A stretch of 64,000 nt of DNA from Staphylococcus argensis (GTDB lineage: Bacteria; Bacillota; Bacilli; Staphylococcales; Staphylococcaceae), in the NCBI RefSeq assembly GCF_002902305.1, contig NZ_PPPX01000001.1, forward strand, positions 1,138,062 through 1,202,061. The letters are read 5' to 3'. Below, piece after piece: positions 1-8,800 of the stretch. Within the stretch, counting starts at the first letter, position 1. The number at the start of each line of letters is the position of its first letter. Both the position numbers and the translations under genes were made by a program. The notes under the pieces are model-generated. The model ran no database searches. It saw only the letters and a list, made by a program, of their open reading frames with translations, and was not told where the DNA came from.

Positions 1-278
1 CTATAAAGGCCTCTTCTGCCACCGAGTACCTTTCCGTCCACAATCGACACGATTTCATTATAAGTTAATTGCTCTATACGTTCGCGCGCTTTCTTCTCAA
101 TGCGCACGGTCCCTACCCGATCAATGGTAGCCACAAGCCCCATGTGACTAGCATCTTTGATTGCTCGATACGCCGTTCCCTCTGATACGCGTAAGACTTT
201 AGCTATCTTACGTACTGATATTTTTGATCCAACAGATAACGATTCTATGTGAGCTAGTATTTGTTCATGTTTAGTCAT
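1..278 (-). CDS. YtoI-like DRTGG/CBS-domain regulator, N-terminal part only (cut by window edge)
   Basis: The first 92 codons are inside the window and the gene runs off the left edge. The start ATG at 276-278 is preceded by GAGGT. The N-terminus (MTKHEQILAHIESLSVG) and the following segment with VRKIAK and SEGTAYRAIK form a winged-helix DNA-binding domain. It ends in VSIVDGKVLGG, the beginning of the DRTGG region seen in Bacillus YtoI. In that family the helix-turn-helix is followed by DRTGG, two CBS domains and a hotdog domain, none of which are visible here. The role is poorly known, presumably ligand-responsive regulation. Family identity is fairly sure from the conserved N-terminus; function is inference. 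Confidence 0.8.
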   Translation of the reverse strand, partial: MTKHEQILAHIESLSVGSKISVRKIAKVLRVSEGTAYRAIKDASHMGLVATIDRVGTVRIEKKARERIEQLTYNEIVSIVDGKVLGGRRGLY

Positions 279-442
279 CCTATGTACCTCTTATTTAAAA
301 ATTTTGTACTCATATTATAACTTTTTACGCAAGGAAATGCGATTTATGTAACTAGTATTTTTAGGTTTGTTACTTTTTTATACAAATACGACAGCTGTTA
401 ATAAAAAATTTGATTACTTATTTGAAAAGTATAACAATTTTA

Positions 443-472
443 TTGCAATAGGAGCCAAAATTTTACTAAAAT
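443..472 (+). promoter_or_regulatory. Probable sigma-A promoter of the usp gene
   Basis: A TTGCAA hexamer (443-448) and TAAAAT (467-472) are separated by 18 bp, just upstream of the GGAGG (481-485) that serves the ATG at 494. Pattern match only. Confidence 0.45.
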
Positions 473-493
473 GAAGATGAGGAGGGATGAACA

Positions 494-907
494 ATGTTCA
501 AAAATATACTGTTGGGTGTTGATACACAATTAACGAATGAGAAAGCTTTGAAAGAAGTTTCGAAACTTGCTGGAGAAGGTACAGTCGTAACTATTCTCAA
601 TGCTATTAGCGAACAAGATGCGCAAGCGTCAATCAAATCTGGAATTCATCTAGACAAGTTAACAGAACAACGTAGTAAAGGGTTAGCACCTACTCGTCAA
701 GCCTTAGAAGATTATGGCATCGAGTATGAAGAAATGATTGTGAGAGGTAACGCTAAAGAAAAGCTAGTGAAACAGGCTAATAGTGGTAAATACGATATCG
801 TCTTACTCAGCAACCGCAAAGCAGAAGACAAGAAGAAATTCGTGCTCGGTAGTGTCAGTCACAAAGTAGCGAAACGTGCCCACATCCCTGTATTGATCGT
901 CAAATAA
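494..907 (+). CDS. Universal stress protein (UspA family)
   Basis: A 137-residue single-domain Usp. It begins MFKNILLGVDTQ, the usual first beta strand with the conserved Asp, and ends with LGSVSHKVAKRAHIPVLIVK, which resembles the nucleotide-binding G-S signature and last strand. The upstream GGAGG and compact length fit the family. These cytoplasmic dimers bind ATP or related nucleotides in many members and help survival under starvation or stress. The gene is monocistronic, divergent from the ytoI-like regulator and followed by a strong hairpin. A second, longer usp lies at 4304. Family assignment is firm; the specific stress is unknown. Confidence 0.88.
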   Translation: MFKNILLGVDTQLTNEKALKEVSKLAGEGTVVTILNAISEQDAQASIKSGIHLDKLTEQRSKGLAPTRQALEDYGIEYEEMIVRGNAKEKLVKQANSGKYDIVLLSNRKAEDKKKFVLGSVSHKVAKRAHIPVLIVK

Positions 908-948
908 GCGTAGCGCTTTCTTTCGTATCACAAAATCATAATAATAGA

Positions 949-993
949 GAAACGGCAATTTCTAAGTTGGATTGATAGAAATTGCCGTTTTCT
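949..993 (+). terminator. Hairpin terminator after usp, probably shared with the convergent hydrolase gene
   Basis: Arms GAAACGGCAATTTC and GAAATTGCCGTTTTC pair perfectly over more than 12 bp. The hairpin lies between two convergent genes. Confidence 0.75.
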
Positions 994-1087
994 GTAAGAA
1001 ATTTAAGCTTTTAGAAGAATTTTATCAATAATAAACTAAACATCTATTTTCAATGCCGACTCGAGATCCCCATCTTAATAGATATTA

Positions 1088-1777
1088 TTAAAGTTCTACA
1101 TCTTCACCTGGTTTAACGATTTGAACTTCACCAACATTGACTGCTGATTTAAATTCTTCAGGATCTTGTTCAATGTAAGGGAAAGTATCATAGTGGATTG
1201 GAACTGTAATCTTAGGTTGGATAAATTCATTGATTGCATAGCTTGCGTCGTCGATGCCCATAGTAAAGTTGTCACCAATAGGGATAAAGCAAACGTCTAC
1301 AGGATGACGATCAGCGATAAGTTTCATATCACTAAATAAACTAGTGTCACCAGTGTGATAAATCGTCTTACCTTCAACTTCAAGAATCACACCCATTGGC
1401 ATTCCTAAATAAACAGGTACACCATTGTCGTCTGTTAAACTTGAGCTATGGAATGCTTGCACAAATTTAACTGAACCAAAGTCGAAGTCAACTTTACCAC
1501 CAATGTTCATTGGACGCACATTATCGTGACCTTTATTTGTAGATAGATAATCTCCCACTTCTGCAGAGCCAATTACTGTAGCATTGTTTTTCTTCGCTAA
1601 TTCTACTGTGTCTCCGAAATGGTCGCCATGACCATGTGTAAGAATAATGTAGTCAACTTCTAAGTTATCTGCATCTAAGTCAGATAGTTCATTGCCTGAA
1701 ATAAATGGATCTACAATTACTTTTTTGTTATTTGCTTCTAAATAAATTGCTGATTGTCCATGAAATGATAACTTCAT
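1088..1777 (-). CDS. UPF0173 metal-dependent hydrolase (YtkL-like, metallo-beta-lactamase fold)
   Basis: A 229-residue protein with the metal-binding signature THGHGDH at residues 47-53, followed by FHSSS and HTGDTSLF, which supply further ligands. The start is placed at MKLSFHGQ because GGGGAGG lies 7 nt before it; a longer reading from 1798 has no better site. Length and N-terminus match the UPF0173 family. It is predicted to be a cytosolic zinc-dependent hydrolase, but no physiological substrate is established. It is divergent from pepQ, and the intervening DNA carries a palindrome (1833-1844) that also occurs upstream of murJ. Confidence 0.88.
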   Translation of the reverse strand: MKLSFHGQSAIYLEANNKKVIVDPFISGNELSDLDADNLEVDYIILTHGHGDHFGDTVELAKKNNATVIGSAEVGDYLSTNKGHDNVRPMNIGGKVDFDFGSVKFVQAFHSSSLTDDNGVPVYLGMPMGVILEVEGKTIYHTGDTSLFSDMKLIADRHPVDVCFIPIGDNFTMGIDDASYAINEFIQPKITVPIHYDTFPYIEQDPEEFKSAVNVGEVQIVKPGEDVEL

Positions 1778-1832
1778 TATAAATCCTCCCCAAATCATGT
1801 TTACTTTGTATTATACCCTACTCTACGCGTTT

Positions 1833-1856
1833 TATAACGTTATAGGACTGTTTTTT
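1833..1856. promoter_or_regulatory. Palindrome TATAACGTTATA plus GGACTGTTTTTT, shared with the murJ upstream region
   Basis: A perfect 12-bp palindrome (1833-1844) lies between the divergent ytkL-like and pepQ genes. With its flank it closely matches 59418-59440 upstream of murJ and more weakly 19699-19725 upstream of ezrA. A possible sigma-A -10 for the hydrolase (TATAAT on the minus strand) lies at about 1809-1817. Confidence 0.4.
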
Positions 1857-1936
1857 AGTTGAATAGAAAAACACGCATTTTGATTATTCATAGCCGTTAT
1901 TTTACAATAAAGAAAAATAACAGGGGTGTGAATATT

Positions 1937-2992
1937 ATGAAAATAGATCATTTAATTAACACGATAGAACGTGAACAAGCGGATGGCGCATGGATTACAC
2001 GACCGATTAACATCTACTACCTTACCGGCTATCACAGCAATCCAAATGAGCGACTCTTCGCTTTACTCATTAAGCCTACTGGTGAACAAGTGCTCTTCTG
2101 CCCTCAAATGGAAGTAGCTGATGTCAACAACTCTCCTTTCGAAGGCGAAGTAATTGGCTACCTCGATACTGAAGCACCATTAAGTAAGCTTAATGAAACA
2201 TATACTAAGTTATTGATTGAAGCGAAACATTTAACTGTGCACCGTCAACGAAAACTAACTAAATATCTACATACTGAAACGTTTGCTGATGTGGATCTCA
2301 CATTAAAACAATTACGCAATAATAAATCTACTGGTGAAATTGCGGAGCTTACAATCGCTGCAGAACTTGCTGATAAATGTATTGAAATAGGTGTCGCCTT
2401 TCTAGAAGAAGGTCGCACCGAACGAGAAGTCGTCAATCATATCGAACACGAAATTAAACGTTATGGGGTCAATGAGATGAGTTTCGATACGATGGTATTG
2501 TTTGGCGACCACGCTGCATCTCCTCACGGCATTCCTGGCGATCGTCGTTTGCAAGTGAATGAATATGTACTCTTTGACCTTGGTGTCGTCTATAATCACT
2601 ATTGTAGTGATATTACACGAACTGTGGCGTTTGGTACACCTTCCGAAGAGGCACAACGTATATATCAAGTTGTGTTAGAGGCGCAAACACAAGCGATAGA
2701 GGCGATTCAACCAGGTGAAAAGATTTCCAAGATTGATGATATCGCGCGAAATATTATTACTGAAGCGGGCTACGGGGATTATTTCACACACCGACTGGGT
2801 CATGGTTTAGGGCTCGAAGCACATGAATATCAAGATATTTCAAGTCAAAATAATAATGCGTTGGAAGCAGGTATGGTCATTACCATTGAACCTGGTATTT
2901 ATGTTCCTAATGTTGCAGGTGTACGGATTGAGGATGATATCGTCGTAACTGAAGATGGTGCGCGTAGCTTAACAAATTATCCGAAACATTAA
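1937..2992 (+). CDS. pepQ: Xaa-Pro dipeptidase / M24 family aminopeptidase
   Basis: A 351-residue M24B peptidase that releases amino acids from X-Pro dipeptides in the cytosol using two metal ions. The metal ligands can be read in order: the Asp of VLFDLGVVY, the Asp of CSDITR, the His of HRLGHGLG, the Glu of TIEPGIY and the Glu of RIEDD. The N-terminal creatinase-like domain covers about residues 1-130. The start is set at MKIDHLINT, preceded by GGGGTG; the longer reading from 1859 would start at TTG without a ribosome site. It is divergent from the UPF0173 hydrolase and convergent with ald, with a strong terminator right after the stop. Confidence 0.92.
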   Translation: MKIDHLINTIEREQADGAWITRPINIYYLTGYHSNPNERLFALLIKPTGEQVLFCPQMEVADVNNSPFEGEVIGYLDTEAPLSKLNETYTKLLIEAKHLTVHRQRKLTKYLHTETFADVDLTLKQLRNNKSTGEIAELTIAAELADKCIEIGVAFLEEGRTEREVVNHIEHEIKRYGVNEMSFDTMVLFGDHAASPHGIPGDRRLQVNEYVLFDLGVVYNHYCSDITRTVAFGTPSEEAQRIYQVVLEAQTQAIEAIQPGEKISKIDDIARNIITEAGYGDYFTHRLGHGLGLEAHEYQDISSQNNNALEAGMVITIEPGIYVPNVAGVRIEDDIVVTEDGARSLTNYPKH

Positions 2993-3033
2993 AAAAGATT
3001 GTCTCGCTCGAAATGGAGCGGGACAATCTTTTT
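2993..3033. terminator. Bidirectional terminator between pepQ and ald
   Basis: AAAAAGATTGTCTCGCTC and its near-perfect complement ending in CAATCTTTTT start directly after the pepQ stop. The A and T tracts on both sides suit both convergent genes. Confidence 0.85.
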
Positions 3034-3043
3034 AAGTGCTATA

Positions 3044-4159
3044 TTATTTTAAGCCTTCTTCGACTGAAATATAGTCAAGATTTAACGCTTCCCCTACTGC
3101 TTTGTTTGTAAGTTTACCGTTAATTGTATTTAAGCCGTAAGAAAGTGGTTCATTTTCTTTAAGCGCTTTTTCATAACCTTTATTCGCAATTTGTTGCGCA
3201 TAAGGTAATGTTGCGTTATTTAAAGCAATTGTAGATGTACGTGGCACTGCACCTGGCATGTTAGCTACAGCGTAGTGTACTACTCCATGTTTCTTATAAG
3301 TTGGATCATCATGTGTAGTGATCTTATCAGTAGTTTCGAAGATACCACCTTGGTCGATTGCGATATCTACTACAACTGAACCGTCTTTCATTTGTTTAAC
3401 CATGTCTTCAGTTACAAGACTAGGTGCTTTCGCGCCAGGAATAAGTACGGCACCGATAACGAGATCACTTTGTTTAACGCACTCTTCAATATTTAATGGG
3501 TTAGACATGATAGTGTGTACACGTCCATCAAATAAATCTTCAAGTTCTTGTAAACGTTTAGGGTTAACGTCTAATACTGTTACATCTGCGCCTAAACCTA
3601 AAGCAATCTTAGCAGCATTTGTACCTGCTTGGCCACCACCGATGATTGTTACGCGGCCTTTAGCAACACCAGGCACACCGCTAAGTAGGATACCCATACC
3701 GCCTTTATATTTTTGTAAGAATTCTGCTCCGATTTGTGAAGACATTCTTCCTGCTACTTCACTCATAGGAGTTAAGAGTGGTAAAGAGCGATCTGGTAGT
3801 TGCACTGTTTCATAAGCGATACTTACAACTTTGCTATCAAGTAATGCTTTCGTTAATTCACCTTCATTAGCTAAGTGTAAGTAAGTGAATAAGATAAGTC
3901 CTTCTTTAAAGTATTGGTACTCTTCTTCCAATGGTTCTTTAACTTTCATAACCATGTCGACATCCCATACTTTTTGTTGTGAATCCACAATAGTAGCACC
4001 AGCTTGTTCGTAATCTTTATCCTCGAAATAAGATCCCTCACCTGCTGATGCCTCTACTAATACTTTATGACCTTGATCTACTAACGCGTGAACTCCACTT
4101 GGTGATAAGCTCACTCGGTTCTCATTATTCTTGATTTCCTTTGGAATACCAATAATCAT
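3044..4159 (-). CDS. ald: Alanine dehydrogenase
   Basis: A 371-residue NAD-dependent alanine dehydrogenase, which interconverts L-alanine with pyruvate and ammonia. The N-terminus [16 protein letters not shown] is diagnostic. The Rossmann segment [18 protein letters not shown] lies near residues 172-190, followed by the acidic VLDVN. The start is chosen at MIIGIPKE, with GGAGGTGGAGAAC just upstream; the reading from 4207 adds an unsupported tail. It is monocistronic, sharing a terminator with pepQ. It would feed alanine carbon into pyruvate and complements the alanine-handling dat gene further on. Confidence 0.95.
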   Translation of the reverse strand: MIIGIPKEIKNNENRVSLSPSGVHALVDQGHKVLVEASAGEGSYFEDKDYEQAGATIVDSQQKVWDVDMVMKVKEPLEEEYQYFKEGLILFTYLHLANEGELTKALLDSKVVSIAYETVQLPDRSLPLLTPMSEVAGRMSSQIGAEFLQKYKGGMGILLSGVPGVAKGRVTIIGGGQAGTNAAKIALGLGADVTVLDVNPKRLQELEDLFDGRVHTIMSNPLNIEECVKQSDLVIGAVLIPGAKAPSLVTEDMVKQMKDGSVVVDIAIDQGGIFETTDKITTHDDPTYKKHGVVHYAVANMPGAVPRTSTIALNNATLPYAQQIANKGYEKALKENEPLSYGLNTINGKLTNKAVGEALNLDYISVEEGLK

Positions 4160-4265
4160 GTTCTCCACCTCCAAATTTATAGTAACGCGAAACGCATGAA
4201 AGCGCAATCACAAAGTTGTTAAAATTTTACAATTATACTTATTATTAAGATTTATATCAGTGTGG

Positions 4266-4271
4266 TATAAT
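4266..4271 (+). promoter_or_regulatory. -10 element TATAAT of the second usp gene
   Basis: A perfect TATAAT lies 33 bp before the ATG at 4304. No convincing -35 is visible. Confidence 0.45.
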
Positions 4272-4303
4272 ATAAATAAGAAAAGCTGAAGGGGGTACAA
4301 GCG

Positions 4304-4807
4304 ATGTTAACTTATAAAAATATTCTTATCGCTGTAGACGGATCACACGAAGCAGAATGGGCGTTCAACAAAGCGGTCGAAGTAGCTAAACGTAATGACG
4401 CTCAACTCACAGTAGTCAATGTCATCGATTCTAGAACATATTCTTCATATGAAGTGTACGATGCTCAATTCACTGAGAAATCTAAGAACTTCTCAGAAGA
4501 CTTATTACAAGGTTATAAAGAAGTCGCTTCAAACGCAGGCGTAACTCAAGTGACTACACGTTTAGAATTTGGTTCACCTAAAGCGATTATTCCTAAGAAA
4601 TTAGCTACAGAATTAGGCATTGACCTTATCATGTGTGGTACTTCAGGTCTTAACGCTGTCGAACGCTTTATCGTTGGTTCAGTTTCAGAATCTATCGTAC
4701 GCCACTCTCCATGTGACGTTCTTGTAGTTCGTACTGAAGAAATGCCTGAGGACTTCCAACCTCAAGTTGCTACAGACGAATTCAGAGCGAAATATCAATC
4801 TCACTAA
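4304..4807 (+). CDS. Universal stress protein (UspA family)
   Basis: A 167-residue Usp with the first strand YKNILIAVDGS, the glycine-rich nucleotide-binding stretch CGTSGLNAVERFIVGSVSES at about residues 110-130, and the final strand CDVLVVR. The G-x2-G-x9-G-S/T arrangement indicates an ATP-binding type, unlike the shorter Usp at 494 where it is less clear. GGGGG precedes the start. A gene of this length next to ald/ackA is standard in staphylococci, where it is linked to starvation and stress survival. It is monocistronic with its own terminator. Confidence 0.92.
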   Translation: MLTYKNILIAVDGSHEAEWAFNKAVEVAKRNDAQLTVVNVIDSRTYSSYEVYDAQFTEKSKNFSEDLLQGYKEVASNAGVTQVTTRLEFGSPKAIIPKKLATELGIDLIMCGTSGLNAVERFIVGSVSESIVRHSPCDVLVVRTEEMPEDFQPQVATDEFRAKYQSH

Positions 4808-4828
4808 TATTAAATATTTATACTTTTT

Positions 4829-4865
4829 AGGCCAGCTCCTTATTGTAAGGGGTTGGTCTTTTTTT
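4829..4865 (+). terminator. Terminator of the second usp gene
   Basis: GGCCAGCTCCTTA and TAAGGGGTTGGTC form a stem followed by seven T. Confidence 0.85.
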
Positions 4866-4941
4866 AGTTGCCGTGCTGATAACACTCACTAAGCCCTCAC
4901 CTATTTTCTCCACACTATTATAAAACTGCATACTTTAATAA

Positions 4942-4955
4942 TGAAAACGCTTTTT
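4942..4955 (+). promoter_or_regulatory. cre-like site upstream of the M60 surface protein
   Basis: TGAAAACGCTTTTT matches the CcpA-box consensus TGWAARCGYTWNCW at 13 of 14 positions. It lies about 75 bp upstream of a TATAAT at 5032-5037. Suggestive only. Confidence 0.3.
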
Positions 4956-5031
4956 CTCAGCGAAAATTGTAAAATTTCTATTATCTTCTATCATATTGCA
5001 AAAAATTATTTTTATTTTAATGGAGTATGGG

Positions 5032-5037
5032 TATAAT
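5032..5037 (+). promoter_or_regulatory. -10 element of the M60 surface protein gene
   Basis: TATAAT lies 40 bp before the ATG at 5077, at a normal position for a sigma-A promoter. The -35 is unclear. Confidence 0.4.
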
Positions 5038-5076
5038 AGATAAGAATACAACTACGAAGGGATTTTAATAATAAAT

Positions 5077-5865
5077 ATGAAACACACATACAAATTTGCA
5101 TTAAGTTTAACAGTTGTCGGAGGCCTGACTTTTGTCGCTTCTGAACACATTCACAATGCTTATGCAGCCGAAATGCAATCGAACCCAACGCAGACAGTGA
5201 ATAATTCGAAAGCAGATAACTCAAATAATGAAACACCGTTAGCATCTCATCAAGCACAAGTGAATGATGCTTCAAATCATACCGAAACAACAACTCCTAG
5301 CATTTTTAATAAAGCAGATCAAAACTCTGACGTAACACACAATGCTAGTCCTACTAATAATGAAGAAAGTGGTCGTGCTCAATCTGAGTCATCTCAACCA
5401 TCTAAATCGACTACAGATAACCAACAACAATCACAAGTTTCTGATAGTCATTTACAACCTTCAGCAGAGCAACCTCAAGAAAGCGATAAAGCCGAAAATG
5501 AGACCCACCCTCAATCTGAAGGACAAGCAACTGACCAAGCTCGTGGTACTCGCCCTCAACAAGAACCATCAACTCAAGGGCACCAAGCAACACAGTCACA
5601 GCAAGACAAGCACACACAAAACGATCATGCATCTGAAACACAGCACAACACGTCCTCTGACTCAACAGATACGTCAGATGAGCAACAAAATCGCCCTACC
5701 TCATCACAACCGATGTTTAGAGCAACCTCAAACGCTGAAACACCAGAGGCAACTTCAGCACCTATGGAAAATACTAAGACAACGACCATTAAAATGTGGT
5801 CAGAGGAAGTAATACGACACAAGCAGGAACGCTTCGTGGACAAAATCATATGCGCCAAAGTTTAG
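5077..5865 (+). CDS. N-terminal fragment: signal peptide and Ser/Gln/Thr-rich linker of the M60 protein
   Basis: 262 codons. A positively charged start (MKHTYK), a hydrophobic core and a likely cleavage after NAYAA (about residue 31) make a Sec signal peptide; there is no YSIRK motif. After that comes about 200 residues of low-complexity sequence rich in S, Q, T, N and E, typical of the stalk or N-terminal spacer of staphylococcal surface proteins. The last 22 residues after the A4 run are out of frame and meaningless. The ribosome site GAAGGGA is about 14 nt from the ATG, rather distant, but this is the only start giving a signal peptide. Confidence 0.7.
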   Translation: MKHTYKFALSLTVVGGLTFVASEHIHNAYAAEMQSNPTQTVNNSKADNSNNETPLASHQAQVNDASNHTETTTPSIFNKADQNSDVTHNASPTNNEESGRAQSESSQPSKSTTDNQQQSQVSDSHLQPSAEQPQESDKAENETHPQSEGQATDQARGTRPQQEPSTQGHQATQSQQDKHTQNDHASETQHNTSSDSTDTSDEQQNRPTSSQPMFRATSNAETPEATSAPMENTKTTTIKMWSEEVIRHKQERFVDKIICAKV

Positions 5866-8800
5866 ACATCGTTGTACCCGCCAACACGAAAGCGTATATC
5901 CGTTCAAAAGATGTAGTGAACAAGAAACAACTTACAGCGGAATTAATAACAGATTCCTCTAAAAGTGATGCACGTACTAATTTCGCGTTAGATCATAATT
6001 GGCATGAGATCCAAGCTTCTAAAGATGGTGCGCTCTTCATCAAGACGCCATCTGATCTCGATGGTCCTGTCGATGTTGAGTATTACGTTGAAGGTAACAA
6101 AGGTGTCGACATGCCTCACTACAAATTGAATGGCGATATCGAGAAGTTCAAACGCGATTGGCAAGAATCAGATGCTGCGTTTGCTGTAGCAGAATCTGAG
6201 CATTCTCAAATCTTGATTCCTCATGTCGACAAAGATTACGTACTCAACATGGAAGATGCTGCAGGTCCTAGTGGCTTTAAATCGCTAGATGAGACACTCA
6301 ATTACCATGAAGATATGTTAAAGCACTATGATCACTGGCTCGGACTTGACGACAGTAGTGATATTCATGCTAACTCGCCACAACAATACTTTATCCGTGC
6401 AGATAAGACAGGTGCTGGTGCAGCTTATTACAATCCTGATCACACAGCCACAAATGGCGATTCAGTCGTACCGTTCCTCTCTAGAAGTTGGTTACTCTTA
6501 CACGAAGTAGGACATGGTTACGACGGCTACGTAGTACATCCGAATACAGCGACTGATATTGTTTTACTCGAAACTTGGAATAATATTTACGGAAACTTGA
6601 TGGTTTCTACTGTAGACTCTAAACAAGGTGATTGGCTTTATGGAGGTAAGCAAGAAGCGTATCAGAAACAAGAATTAGATAAAATGACGCAACAAGGCGA
6701 CGATTATCAATTTATTCGTCAATCATTTAAATCACGACTCAACATTATGGCAACGCTAGTACGTGGTACAGGTGAAGAAAGCTTTATCAAATTTAATAAA
6801 TACATGCGTGAAATGGGTAATAAAGTTAAAGAACGCTCGATTAACGATCAACTCGCGGAAGAATGGGGTAACTTAAGTGATGTCAATCTCATCCCCTACT
6901 TCGATTTAGCAGGAATACCAGTCAACGACAGTGTCAAAGAACGCATTTACGAACAAGGCAATACGATTCTTTATCCATTATCACTTCTTACATCTGACGA
7001 ATCTGAGCAAGACCGCATTAAAGAAAGTGAACACATGGTATCTCGTCACGATTTAATTTCGACAGATGCGTTGAAAGATGCGGGTGTAACTACATCTTCT
7101 ACAATTGATTTGAAATTAAATGGCAATCAGCTCCGAGATAACGCTGAAGTGAAACTATTAGATGGCAAACGTGTAGTCGCTACAGCTCAAGTTAAAGATA
7201 ATCAAGTTCACTTTGATGAGGTACCTATTGGCGTTTATAAAGTGGAGGCGCCTTTTACAACAGATGGTAAATTACCTAAGACAGAATATATTGTTATGAA
7301 AGCCCATGACGATAATCAGCTAGAACTCAACTACCCTGCTGAAGCGAAATCCGACTACTCAGAGGTAGCAAACTTCCTAGGTTTAAGCAATGACAATGTC
7401 GCAAGTCTGACTTACAACCCAACGACTAATAAAGTGAAGATTGCGGATTCACTCAAAGCACCTCATGTGTATTTTAAAACGGACTACATCACGATGACGA
7501 TTAAAGATAAAAATGGTGAAGTCAAATATCAAAAAGAGATGATCGGTAACCAAGCGCGTACTGGTGATAATATTGAAGAGGTCGATGTTCAACCAGGTGA
7601 TACGCTTGAAATTTATCATGCCGAGCCAGGACGTTTGAAGTTTAGTAATAACAATACTAACCAGCCTATTTCTGCACTTGAGACTAAAGATAAGACGACG
7701 ACGTATCATTTCACGCCTTATGGTTTAACTAAAACGGATGAAGATGAAGCCTATCAACGCTATCTCGATAACTTGAAAGCAGAACTTGAGAATAAACAAG
7801 CAGATTTAGAGGCACATCCAGATCTTGATAGTCGTAAAATCGTGAGTGGTTTGTATGCTGAAATTAATAATTTAAAAGATCAGGATAAACAACAATTCAT
7901 CGAAGATTATCGTGACCTTCTTGAAAAAACAGGAGTTATTGAATCAGAAGATGCGAATGACGATAATCACGAAGAAGAACCTAGTGAACCTGGCGATGGT
8001 GATAATGACAATTCTGAGAATCCAGAAGACCCAGGTAGTACTGACGATCCTAGCGATTCAGGAAGTGATGAAACGACTCCAGGCGATTCTGAGGATCCTG
8101 GCGATGATAATAATAACAATGGCAATGATGAAGAACCAGGCAATAGCGAAGCCCCTAGTGAACCGGGTGGCGGCTATGAACAGCCTTCTAATCCAGGAGA
8201 TGAAGATGACAACTCTGATAATCCTGTAGATCCGGGTAATGAAGACAACCCTACCACACCGGGCGATGACGAAGAACAACCTTCTGAACCAGGCAATGAA
8301 GAGCAACCTGGTGATAGCGAAACTAATCCAGGAGATTCTGAACAACCTTCTGATCCTGGCGCTGATGATAATAACAATGGCAATGATGAAGAACCAGGCA
8401 ATAGCGAAAACCCTAGTGAACCGGGTGACAACGATGAACAACCTACTCAACCTGGCGATAGTGAAGATCAACCAGGCGATTCTCATCAACCCGGTAATTC
8501 AGAAGAACCAAACGAACCTGGTAACGATGATAATCAACCTGGAGATGACACAACTCAACCAGGTAATGATGACAACAACTCTGAAGACCCAAGTAGTACA
8601 GACAATCCTACGACACCTGGTCATTCCGAGGAACCTAGTGAACCTGGAGATAGTAACGAGCAACCTGGTGTTGACGAAACTAATCCGGGAGATTCTGAGC
8701 AACCGGGCGATAACGAAACTGACCCAGGAGATTCAGAGCAACCAGGCGATAATGAGCACTCTACTCAACCAGGAGATTCAGAAGTACCATCCGAACCGGG

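Noticed and set aside
1859-1936. Extended N-terminus of PepQ
   Set aside because: It would start at TTG without a ribosome site and is absent from the family; the ATG at 1937 has one.
3318-3815. 165-codon plus-strand frame opposite ald
   Set aside because: Shadow of ald, with no ribosome site and unlikely composition.
5785-5815. Programmed -1 frameshift linking the two surface-protein frames
   Set aside because: No X-XXY-YYZ slippery heptamer or downstream structure at the joint; a missing base in A4 is simpler. Not fully excluded.
8058-8489. Long minus-strand reading frames opposite the surface-protein repeat
   Set aside because: They arise from the repetitive GAT/CCT/GGT codons of the real gene; their Ile/Arg-only composition and lack of ribosome sites rule them out.
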